From: Coriobacteriales bacterium
Lineage (GTDB): Bacteria; Actinomycetota; Coriobacteriia; Coriobacteriales; UBA8131
DNA: 5,825 bases
Reading direction: 5' to 3'
Assembly: GCA_031256575.1 (NCBI GenBank)
Contig: JAIRQI010000166.1
Coordinates: 1-5,825, forward strand
Shown here: in pieces, positions 1 through 5,792 of the stretch
Layout of the letters: each line of letters begins with the position of its first letter
How positions within the stretch are numbered: the stretch's first letter is position 1
Notes under the pieces: model-generated
What the model was told of the DNA's origin: nothing
The model's database searches: none
What the model saw: only the letters and a program-made list of their open reading frames with translations
Position numbers and translations under genes: made by a program

Positions 1-1
1 C

Positions 2-220
2 TCCCTGGAGGACCGTATTGTCAAGCAGCTTTTCGCCGAGGCTGCTCAAGGCTGTACCTGCCCTCCTGAAGCGGTAATCTGCGTTTGCGGTCATCAGTCG
101 GTATTCGAGTTACTGACCCGCAAGCCCGAGACACCCAGTGCGGGGGAGCGACAGTCCAACCCGCGCAGCGCCTCCGCCAAGCTACGCGCCATCGCCAAAA
201 GCAATGGCCCAGGCGATTGA
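2..220 (+). CDS. rsmH: 16S rRNA (cytosine(1402)-N(4))-methyltransferase RsmH, C-terminal fragment
   Basis: This is the last 72 codons of a gene that begins before the window; the stop TGA is at 218-220. RsmH (MraW) uses S-adenosylmethionine to N4-methylate C1402 of 16S rRNA in the ribosomal P site. The fragment starts with 'SLEDRIVK', the conserved C-terminal RsmH motif, and continues through 'LTRKPETPSAGE' to 'NPRSASAKLRAI', the family's usual ending. Between them is a Cys-rich stretch with the pattern C-x-C-x6-C-x-C (fragment residues 18, 20, 27, 29), which I recall from Gram-positive RsmH proteins and which could bind a metal (inference). The catalytic SAM-binding domain lies upstream and cannot be judged. 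The gene occupies its normal place ahead of ftsL in a dcw cluster. Identity is secure from the motifs plus context. Confidence 0.95.
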   Translation, partial: SLEDRIVKQLFAEAAQGCTCPPEAVICVCGHQSVFELLTRKPETPSAGERQSNPRSASAKLRAIAKSNGPGD

Positions 221-330
221 AGAAGTATGTAATAAGTCTTGAGTCATGGAGTCATTGTCGGTATTGCGGTTAGCTTGCGCGAAGTTAGTGAGTAATCAGT
301 ACTAGGTACAAGAAAGATGAATGTGAACTA
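221..330 (+). other. rsmH-ftsL intergenic region, no clear promoter or terminator
   Basis: This 110-nt gap is the largest non-coding stretch in the window and is more A/T-rich than its neighbours. It contains a tandem 8-nt near-repeat, GAGTCATG then GAGTCATT (241-256), and GTAC-TAG-GTAC (299-309). I found no convincing hairpin followed by a T-run, so transcription probably continues from rsmH into ftsL. A TTGCGC (275-280) and TACTAG (300-305) pair lies 19 nt apart, too loose to call a promoter. A four-codon reading frame (ATG at 317, TAA at 329-331) overlaps the ftsL start codon by one base. Confidence 0.4.
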
Positions 331-762
331 ATGGCTGAACCAGCATATACATATCGCAGCAACTTAGCTCCTGCTCCTGCGCCAGACGAGATTCAAGTCA
401 GACGGCTGCGTCTGTTGCCGCAGACAGAAAACCAACCGGATAGCCAAAGCGTTACAAGACCTAAGTCGGTATTAGTCTCAATCGTACTCGCAGTGGTCAT
501 CTTGGCAACAGTACCATTCATCTATATCGGCTTGGCTAATGACACAATGCGGATGCTGGTAACCAGCTCACATCTACAATCAGATATTGCCACTTTGCGC
601 TCAGTCGGGCATCGTCTAGAATCACAATACTCAGCGATGACTAACCCTCAGCTTATCCAACGACAGGCTGAGGAGTTGAATATGGTAATCGATCCCGACC
701 CGGAATACTTAGAGATAGACCTATCGGAGTCGGGTGATGCCAATCACCCGGGAGGGTCATAA
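331..762 (+). CDS. ftsL: FtsL/DivIC-like cell division protein (septum formation initiator family)
   Basis: This 143-residue bitopic membrane protein has the FtsL layout. It has a cytoplasmic N-terminal part of about 45 residues with an Ala-Pro run and a basic patch (VRRLRL, 23-28), one membrane segment at about 46-68, and then an outside helical region at about 72-102 suited to a coiled coil. 'NPQLIQRQAEELNMV' (105-119) matches the usual end of the FtsL/DivIC domain, where a Pro is followed by a helix ending in Gly/Asn-Met. The family joins FtsB/DivIC and FtsQ/DivIB and helps activate the FtsW-FtsI synthase. Sequence similarity in this family is poor, so the name depends on topology plus its place between rsmH and ftsI. 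The ATG at 331 has only a weak AGAAAG (311-316) upstream. The gene ends directly against the next ATG, and its last codons carry a strong hairpin. Confidence 0.85.
   Translation: MAEPAYTYRSNLAPAPAPDEIQVRRLRLLPQTENQPDSQSVTRPKSVLVSIVLAVVILATVPFIYIGLANDTMRMLVTSSHLQSDIATLRSVGHRLESQYSAMTNPQLIQRQAEELNMVIDPDPEYLEIDLSESGDANHPGGS
731..750 (+). promoter_or_regulatory. Perfect 8-bp hairpin abutting the ftsI ribosome binding site
   Basis: CGGGTGAT (731-738) and ATCACCCG (743-750) are exact reverse complements around the 4-nt loop GCCA. A U-G pair (730 with 751) could extend the stem. It lies inside the last codons of ftsL and ends where the GGAGGG of ftsI begins. No T-run follows, so it is not an intrinsic terminator. 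The right arm could alternatively pair ACCC (746-749) with GGGT (754-757), covering the binding site, so two exclusive folds are possible. A role in coupling ftsI translation to ftsL is inference. Confidence 0.55.
750..756 (+). promoter_or_regulatory. Strong Shine-Dalgarno site for ftsI
   Basis: GGGAGGG lies 6 nt before the ATG at 763, inside the last codons of ftsL. It is one of the two clearest ribosome binding sites in the window and fixes the ftsI start. Its first base is the last base of the adjacent hairpin. Confidence 0.8.
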
Positions 763-2964
763 ATGGTCGAGCGAGGTCAGTCAAAAGACCGCTCGTCTAA
801 GAACAGCAAGCCCTCCGGTAAAGCAAGCTCCGGCAACCCAAGCACCGGTAAATCATCCTCCGGCAACCCACGCAACAGCAAGCAACCTTCCGGCAGCCAG
901 CTCTCCGGCAGCCCGCGCAGCAGCAAGCTGCCCTCCAGCAACCCGCGCAACGGCAAGCAACCTGCCAACAGGCCCCTCAGCGCCAAACAGCCGACTGCCA
1001 AACAGCCGACTGCCAAGCTACTATCGAAAAACTCTCAAACCTCCAAACCGCTCGCAAAAATGGCCGCTGCCAAAAGGCCACCCGCTAACAATCGAGCAAG
1101 CAGCACGGCTAACAGCCGAAGCAAACAGGAATCCAACCGCTGGCTGGGTCTTTTTTCGTTCTTTGTACTTGCGGCTGTAGTAATCTTCGTCAGGCTGTTC
1201 TACATTCAGGTATACGCTGCTGACGATTTGGCATTGCGGGCTGAAGAGCAGCGTCAGGTTCCCCAGGCAGCAATCGCACAAAGGGGAACCATCTACGACC
1301 GTAATGGTCTGGTCTTGGCTATCTCCGTCGATACGGTGTCAATCTATGTCAATACCTTGCAGATGGATGACCCAGCAGCCACAGCCTACTGCCTGGCAAA
1401 GGCTTTAGGCGGTAACGCCGATGATTACCTGGCCAAAATCAGCGACCCACCGGCCGGAGCAACAAACGTCTGCCTGGTTCGCTTTGGCGACCTCAAACTA
1501 GAACAGGACCTCGTAAACTACCAAGCTACCCTGGAGAGGTACGTATTACCAGTGGACCGGCTGAGGGCTCAGTTAGACCCCGCAATCGGGCAAATATGGT
1601 TTACCACGACCCCGCTTTCCTGTCTCAACTATGTACATGAATACAAGCGGGTCTACCCTTATGGCTCAATTGGTGCCCAGGTTATTGGCAATGTCAATTC
1701 AGACAATCAGGGCATCAGTGGCATCGAGCTCCAATACAACAACATCTTGGCTGGTCAGAATGGCATAATCATCCAGGAGCAAGGCCGCGATGGCACACCA
1801 CTGCCAAATGGCTCACGCATTGAGCAGCCAAAAATCGATGGTGAGAATATCATCATCTCCATTGACATCGACCTCCAGGAATACGTCGAAAGCGAATTGG
1901 TCACTTACGCCGAGCTGGGTGCAGTCAGCGCTGGCAGCGTGATGCTGGTTGATGGAGCCAGTGGCGAAATCTACGCCGCCGCCTCACTACCCCTCTATGA
2001 CCGCGAGAACCTCACTGAGGCTGATATCATCGCTGGCGCCATGAGCTTGAGCTGCATTGTCACGCCTTTCGAGCCCGGTTCGACTATGAAGGCGGTGACC
2101 GCTGCCGCTGCACTGGAAGCCGGAGTCATCGACACCGAAGAGGTACTCTACATCCCGTCCAGACTGGGCGTTGACAGCTATCAAATCAAAGACTGGTACG
2201 AGCATTCCGACCTCGATATGAACCTCCGCGACATCTTAGCCAAATCATCCAATATCGGCATCACCCAGATTGGCCAGCGCCTGGGCAAGCAGGGACTCTA
2301 CGACTATTTCTACCAAGCCGGCTTCTACCAACCAACCCACGTCGATTACCTGGGCCTGGATGGCATCGGTGAGCCGCTTTATGTGACTGACAGCGTCGAT
2401 CCGCTAACTGGTGACTATTTATCAATTGCGGATAAACCCGAGCTCTGGTCGAATATCCTGATGGCCAATTTGACCTTTGGCCAGGGTCTTTATGTCACCC
2501 CCTTACAGATTGCCAGCTTTTATGGAGCAGTCAATAATGACGGAGTACGAGCTGATCCTCATTTTCTCATCAGCCGTCCCCAGAGCTCTAGCGACTTGCA
2601 ATACCGTTCGACCAGGATCATGAGTTCGGAGACTGCGACTACTCTAAATGACCTGCTAGAGTCAGTGATGACCGATGGTACCGGCCAAGCTGGCCAGGTA
2701 GCTGGATATCGCATGGCTGGTAAGACCGGTACTGCCGAGGTAGCATCTCCCGAAGGTGGTTATTCTGATGAGGTCTACCACTCGATAGTAGGTTATTTCG
2801 TCGATTGTGACATTGACCTGGTCTGTATCGTAACCATGGACAACTCTCAACCTGTCGGTGACACTGTGGCATCGAAACCTTTATTCTCCTCAGTCATGGA
2901 GTATGTTGCCAATCGATATCGGATTGCGCCAAACGCTCTGACTAATGAGGTGGGTGAAGAATAA
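763..2964 (+). CDS. ftsI: Class B penicillin-binding protein, FtsI/PBP2B-type septal transpeptidase with long basic N-terminal tail
   Basis: This is a D,D-transpeptidase that cross-links septal peptidoglycan outside the membrane, partnered with FtsW. Of 733 residues, 1-126 are a cytoplasmic, low-complexity, Lys/Arg-rich tail and 127-150 a single membrane anchor. The pedestal/dimerisation domain (about 165-345) shows 'RGTIYDRNG' (174-182) and 'GISGIELQYN' (317-326). The transpeptidase domain (about 385-715) has all three catalytic motifs: SxxK as STMK (Ser440, Lys443), SxN as SSN (495-497) and KTG (654-656). 'FGQGLYVTPLQ' (572-582) is also typical. There are no PASTA repeats. The segment before SxxK reads 'SLSCIVTPFEPG', unlike the usual NRAVTDxYEPG, so the enzyme is somewhat divergent. 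The tail makes it longer than the 550-650 residues common for FtsI. The start is fixed by a strong ribosome binding site and abuts the ftsL stop. Class B PBP is certain; FtsI rather than SpoVD-like rests on context. Confidence 0.95.
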   Translation: MVERGQSKDRSSKNSKPSGKASSGNPSTGKSSSGNPRNSKQPSGSQLSGSPRSSKLPSSNPRNGKQPANRPLSAKQPTAKQPTAKLLSKNSQTSKPLAKMAAAKRPPANNRASSTANSRSKQESNRWLGLFSFFVLAAVVIFVRLFYIQVYAADDLALRAEEQRQVPQAAIAQRGTIYDRNGLVLAISVDTVSIYVNTLQMDDPAATAYCLAKALGGNADDYLAKISDPPAGATNVCLVRFGDLKLEQDLVNYQATLERYVLPVDRLRAQLDPAIGQIWFTTTPLSCLNYVHEYKRVYPYGSIGAQVIGNVNSDNQGISGIELQYNNILAGQNGIIIQEQGRDGTPLPNGSRIEQPKIDGENIIISIDIDLQEYVESELVTYAELGAVSAGSVMLVDGASGEIYAAASLPLYDRENLTEADIIAGAMSLSCIVTPFEPGSTMKAVTAAAALEAGVIDTEEVLYIPSRLGVDSYQIKDWYEHSDLDMNLRDILAKSSNIGITQIGQRLGKQGLYDYFYQAGFYQPTHVDYLGLDGIGEPLYVTDSVDPLTGDYLSIADKPELWSNILMANLTFGQGLYVTPLQIASFYGAVNNDGVRADPHFLISRPQSSSDLQYRSTRIMSSETATTLNDLLESVMTDGTGQAGQVAGYRMAGKTGTAEVASPEGGYSDEVYHSIVGYFVDCDIDLVCIVTMDNSQPVGDTVASKPLFSSVMEYVANRYRIAPNALTNEVGEE
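823..957 (+). repeat. Degenerate 30-bp repeat array inside the ftsI N-terminal tail
   Basis: Four units encode a ten-residue repeat at FtsI residues 21-30, 31-40, 46-55 and 56-65: ASSGNPSTGK, SSSGNPRNSK, QLSGSPRSSK and LPSSNPRNGK. The pattern is x-x-S-(G/S)-(N/S)-P-x-x-(S/G)-K, with a five-residue insert (QPSGS) between the second and third units. The DNA repeats too (for example CTCCGGCAACCC against CTCCGGCAGCCC), which points to tandem duplication followed by drift. Confidence 0.75.
982..1016 (+). repeat. Perfect 15-bp tandem repeat in ftsI (AKQPT)
   Basis: GCCAAACAGCCGACT occurs twice back to back (982-996 and 997-1011) and is followed by a partial copy, GCCAA (1012-1016). It encodes AKQPT-AKQPT-AK (residues 74-85). 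Exact identity at the DNA level suggests a recent slippage or duplication event and a site where length could vary between strains. Confidence 0.85.
2947..2952 (+). promoter_or_regulatory. Shine-Dalgarno site for mraY inside the end of ftsI
   Basis: GAGGTG, a full match to the anti-Shine-Dalgarno core, ends 11 nt before the mraY ATG at 2964. It supports that start and the TAATG overlap with the ftsI stop, an arrangement typical of translational coupling. Confidence 0.65.
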
Positions 2965-4085
2965 TGATCGGTTTTCCCCATTACCCGACCTTCCAGGTCT
3001 TTTTAGCCATCTTTATGGCAATGACCGTAACTATGCTGCTTTTGCCGCTCTGGATTCGCATTCTGCGTTTTCGTCAGCTAGGTCAACAGGTGCGGGCGGA
3101 TGGCCCGCAGCGCCATATGGTCAAGCAAGGTACCCCGACCATGGGTGGGGTAATTATTCTGATTGCCATCCTGGTATCAGTAATGCTGCTCTGCCGTCGG
3201 TTGGGTATCAACGAATTGACCCGGGCGGTGTTGGTAGCTTTCCAAGGTGACCAGTTGGTCAAGCCAGAAGTGCACTTTGCGGCTGGGCAGACACGCACTA
3301 TATTGGTAGCTTTTGCCACCTTGGCCTGCGGTTTAGTAGGTTTTATCGATGATACATCCAAGTTGGTCAAAGAGCGCTCATTAGGTCTTCGCCCAAATGC
3401 CAAGATGCTGATCTTAACCACGATATCTGTAATTTTTACACTGGTTGTGGTGAATTTTGCAGACATCTCTCCGACAGTCAGCATTCCTTGGGTGGCCGAT
3501 ATCGACCTGGGTATCCTCAGCACAACTCTGAATATTGGATCAGTACGCTTGGTGATTCCATGGCTGTACTTGGTCTTCGTCTTTTTGTTGATGGTCGGGA
3601 TGGCCAATGCTGTTAATCTGACAGATGGTTTAGACGGCTTGGCTGGCGGCACTGTGATGATCGCGATGGTTGTGATGGCGGCCATTGCGTACCGCACGGA
3701 TCAGTTGAACACTGCCTTGGTGGCAGCTTCAGCCTGCGGTGCCTGCATCGGCTTTCTTTGGTTCAACAGTTATCCGGCAACCATCTTCATGGGTGATACC
3801 GGGTCGATGGCTTTTGGTGGAGCTTTTGCGGCAATGGCTATCGTCACCAAGACCGAAGTCGTCTCTTTGGTGGTCGGCGGTATCTTTGTCATCGAGGCCC
3901 TGTCTGTAATCATTCAAGTGGCTTATTTCAAACTGACTCGCAAGCGGGTCTTTCTGATGGCCCCCTTGCATCACCATTTTGAACAAAAGGGCTGGTCCGA
4001 GACCAAAGTGGTAATTCGCTTCTGGATTATCACTGCACTCAGCGCCAGTGTTGGATTTGCCTGGTTCTTCAGCCAGAGCACCTGA
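2964..4085 (+). CDS. mraY: Phospho-N-acetylmuramoyl-pentapeptide-transferase MraY
   Basis: MraY transfers phospho-MurNAc-pentapeptide from UDP to undecaprenyl phosphate, making lipid I at the inner face of the membrane. The 373-residue protein is mostly membrane helices; about ten are expected. Family signatures are intact: 'GTPTMGG' (56-62), the Asp pair of 'GFIDDTSK' (Asp129, Asp130), 'NAVNLTDGLDGLAGG' (215-229, with Asp221 and Asp224), 'FMGDTGS' (275-281, Asp278) and the HHH motif in 'APLHHHFEQKGW' (333-344). Length is near the family's usual 320-360, but the stretch from GTPTMGG to the Asp pair is about 28 residues longer than in E. coli MraY as I recall it. Because the N-terminus is outside, this enlarges the outside loop between helices 2 and 3. 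The start overlaps the ftsI stop by one base. murE and murF, which usually sit between ftsI and mraY, are missing. Confidence 0.97.
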   Translation: MIGFPHYPTFQVFLAIFMAMTVTMLLLPLWIRILRFRQLGQQVRADGPQRHMVKQGTPTMGGVIILIAILVSVMLLCRRLGINELTRAVLVAFQGDQLVKPEVHFAAGQTRTILVAFATLACGLVGFIDDTSKLVKERSLGLRPNAKMLILTTISVIFTLVVVNFADISPTVSIPWVADIDLGILSTTLNIGSVRLVIPWLYLVFVFLLMVGMANAVNLTDGLDGLAGGTVMIAMVVMAAIAYRTDQLNTALVAASACGACIGFLWFNSYPATIFMGDTGSMAFGGAFAAMAIVTKTEVVSLVVGGIFVIEALSVIIQVAYFKLTRKRVFLMAPLHHHFEQKGWSETKVVIRFWIITALSASVGFAWFFSQST

Positions 4086-4097
4086 TTGCAGGCTTTG

Positions 4098-5792
4098 ATG
4101 TCGACGATGAGAAAAAATAACAGTCTTACCCTGGCATTACCCTCAGCCAGCCTGATGCTGGTCTTAGTCAGCATCCTGCTCTTCGCCTACGGCTTGGCTA
4201 TGGGCTTCTCCGCTTCATTCGTTCAAGGTTACACGGGCACCGAACAACTTTTTCAGCAGCTGTTCTTCACCATAATCGGGGCCTTGGGGGTGGTCATCTT
4301 GCTGTTGGTTGGCCACTGGTTGTTCGCCCAGAACCGCAGACTGTGGTTCTACCTGGTTACTGTTATTTGGATTGCCTCTCTGATTACAATGGCTCTGGTC
4401 TTCGTACCCGGATTTGGTATTCAGATCAATGGAGCCACGCGCTGGCTTGATTTACCGCTACTGCCGCGTTTTCAACCCTCTGAGCTGGCAAAAGTAGCTC
4501 TGATCCTCTATGCTGCAGCAACAATAGAGCGCTTGAAAGAAGGAGCCTCGGTACTGCATGGTTATGCTTTAGCTGGTTCTTATGTGTTATTGCTGGGACT
4601 GACCATTCTGCAGAAAGACATCGGATCAGTGATGCTCTTGCACATGGGCTTGCTGGCGGTGCTGTTCTTTGGAGAGATGCCGCTTTTGGCCAAGGGAGTC
4701 AAGGCTTTTACCAGCATTATACCCTTGGTGGTAATCCCGCTGATCGGCCTGGCAGCTACCTATTTTCTGCCTTCTTACCGACAAGCCCGCTGGGCTGGTT
4801 TCTGGTGCCCCCTAGAGTACGACAGTATCTACAAGGTGCTGGGGGACGCTGACCAGCTGCGCAATGGCTTCTTTGCCCTGGGTGGCGGTGGCTTGAGCGG
4901 GCTGGGTCCAGGCCTCTCCAAACAAAAATACTTCTACCTGAGTTTTCCGGATACCGATTTCATCTTTGCTATTATTGGAGAAGAGCTGGGCCTGATTGGA
5001 GCCACGGCGGTTATTTTACTGTTCATCCTATTTGCCTGGTTCGGTCTGTTGATTGCCCGCCACGCAGCATCTGCTCAAGGCAAGATGCTGGCTGGTGGAG
5101 CTACAGCTCTGATTGTCTGCCAAGCCCTGGTGAATATCGGTGGTGTGGTTGGTGCTCTGCCGCTGACTGGCAAGCCACTGCCCTTCTTTAGCATGGGCGG
5201 CTCTTCGCTGGTCATAACCTGCCTCTTGATTGGCTGTATATTATTGGTAGCTTGGTACGATAAACCCCAGGATTCAGCGACCCGCAGACGTGATGCGTTT
5301 CGCCTGGTTGAAGGCTATGCCAACAACTACCAGATGCCTAGTAACGGATTGCGTGGTAGCAGCGTCAGCAGTGCTATCAGCGCCAGCAACGCGCTTGGCA
5401 GCAGTGCCCGTAATAGCAGTGCCTCAGACTACGTGTTGGGCAGCAGTGCTCTGAGCGACAGCAATCAACGTAGCGTGTCAGGCAGCGCTCAACGTAGTGC
5501 GCAGAGCAACAGTGCTCGCAGCAGTGGTGCTGGCAATGCGTTTGTGGGCAGCTCGTTTACCAGTGCGTTCAACTACGATTCTCACAGCAGCAGCCATCCT
5601 TATTCATTAGTTGCTGCTCAGCGTAGTACTCAGCGCAACTCTCAGCGCGGCGCTCAACGCAACACCCAGCGCGATATTCAACGCGACGCTCATCACGACG
5701 CTTCTCATGGCAGCAGCCAACGTAATGCTCAACGCAGCGCCTTGTCCTCAGCTAGCTGGGCTTCACTGCTCAAAGCTGTAGAGCGAAGATAA
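4098..5792 (+). CDS. ftsW: SEDS peptidoglycan glycosyltransferase FtsW with long low-complexity C-terminal tail
   Basis: FtsW polymerises lipid II into septal glycan strands in partnership with FtsI. Residues are counted from a possible TTG start at 4086. I prefer ATG 4098 because CAGG (4089-4092) lies 5 nt before it; ATG 4107 is also possible. The core (about 20-391) is multi-helix and carries 'NGATRWLDL' (115-123), 'QPSELAK' (130-136), 'GGGGLSGLGPGLSKQKY' (266-282), 'TDFIFAIIGEELG' (290-302, with catalytic Asp291 by alignment to E. coli RodA Asp262) and 'LPLTGKPLPFFSMGGSSL' (358-375). After the last helix comes a cytoplasmic tail of about 175 residues, rich in Ser, Ala, Asn, Gln and Arg, with repeats. 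E. coli FtsW has about 414 residues in total, so the extra length is almost all tail. Two usual motifs diverge: QKDIGS for (E/Q)PDxGT, and SFPD for PEAH before the catalytic Asp. FtsW rather than RodA rests mainly on context. murD, normally between mraY and ftsW, is absent. Confidence 0.93.
   Translation: MSTMRKNNSLTLALPSASLMLVLVSILLFAYGLAMGFSASFVQGYTGTEQLFQQLFFTIIGALGVVILLLVGHWLFAQNRRLWFYLVTVIWIASLITMALVFVPGFGIQINGATRWLDLPLLPRFQPSELAKVALILYAAATIERLKEGASVLHGYALAGSYVLLLGLTILQKDIGSVMLLHMGLLAVLFFGEMPLLAKGVKAFTSIIPLVVIPLIGLAATYFLPSYRQARWAGFWCPLEYDSIYKVLGDADQLRNGFFALGGGGLSGLGPGLSKQKYFYLSFPDTDFIFAIIGEELGLIGATAVILLFILFAWFGLLIARHAASAQGKMLAGGATALIVCQALVNIGGVVGALPLTGKPLPFFSMGGSSLVITCLLIGCILLVAWYDKPQDSATRRRDAFRLVEGYANNYQMPSNGLRGSSVSSAISASNALGSSARNSSASDYVLGSSALSDSNQRSVSGSAQRSAQSNSARSSGAGNAFVGSSFTSAFNYDSHSSSHPYSLVAAQRSTQRNSQRGAQRNTQRDIQRDAHHDASHGSSQRNAQRSALSSASWASLLKAVERR
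5394..5453 (+). repeat. LGSSA repeat in the ftsW tail
   Basis: Two copies of a 15-nt unit encoding L-G-S-S-A occur at 5394-5408 and 5436-5450; they share the 11-nt core GGCAGCAGTGC. A looser V-G-S-S follows at residues 487-490. The surrounding tail is dense in AGC and AGT Ser codons, giving the DNA an AGC/CAG texture unlike the ftsW core. Confidence 0.5.
5616..5735 (+). repeat. 12-bp tandem repeat encoding x-x-Gln-Arg tetrapeptides in the ftsW tail
   Basis: Residues 511-533 read as AQR, STQR, NSQR, GAQR, NTQR, DIQR: a strict four-residue period with Gln-Arg invariant. Degenerate units follow (DAHH, DASH), then SSQR and NAQR, to residue 550. At the DNA level each unit ends in CA(G/A)CG(C/T), usually after CT, so the array looks like an expanded 12-bp unit. 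The tidy core is 5616-5684. Confidence 0.8.

Noticed and set aside
85..273. Small open frame starting with TTG across the rsmH end.
   Set aside because: It overlaps conserved rsmH codons in another frame and has no ribosome binding site.
275..305. TTGCGC and TACTAG as a possible sigma-70 promoter before ftsL.
   Set aside because: The 19-nt spacing and poor match to consensus are too weak to call.
97..473. GTCGGTATT occurs three times (97-105, 257-265, 465-473).
   Set aside because: Spacing is irregular and two copies lie in coding sequence; a 9-mer repeated three times in about 400 nt may be chance, and it matches no site I know.
777..1016. Antisense open frame with Leu-Pro-Gly repeats.
   Set aside because: It is a mirror of the ftsI tail repeats; there is no independent support for a gene.
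734..1180. A second open frame of about 148 codons over the ftsL end and the ftsI tail, with a GGAG (726-729) before an internal ATG at 737.
   Set aside because: Its Pro/Ala/Thr-rich product is what the repeated, stop-poor ftsI tail gives in another frame. It has no recognisable domain and ends in the ftsI membrane segment.
3083..3697. Antisense open frame of 204 codons within mraY.
   Set aside because: It lies wholly opposite conserved mraY motifs, and its sequence has no family resemblance or start signal that I can support.
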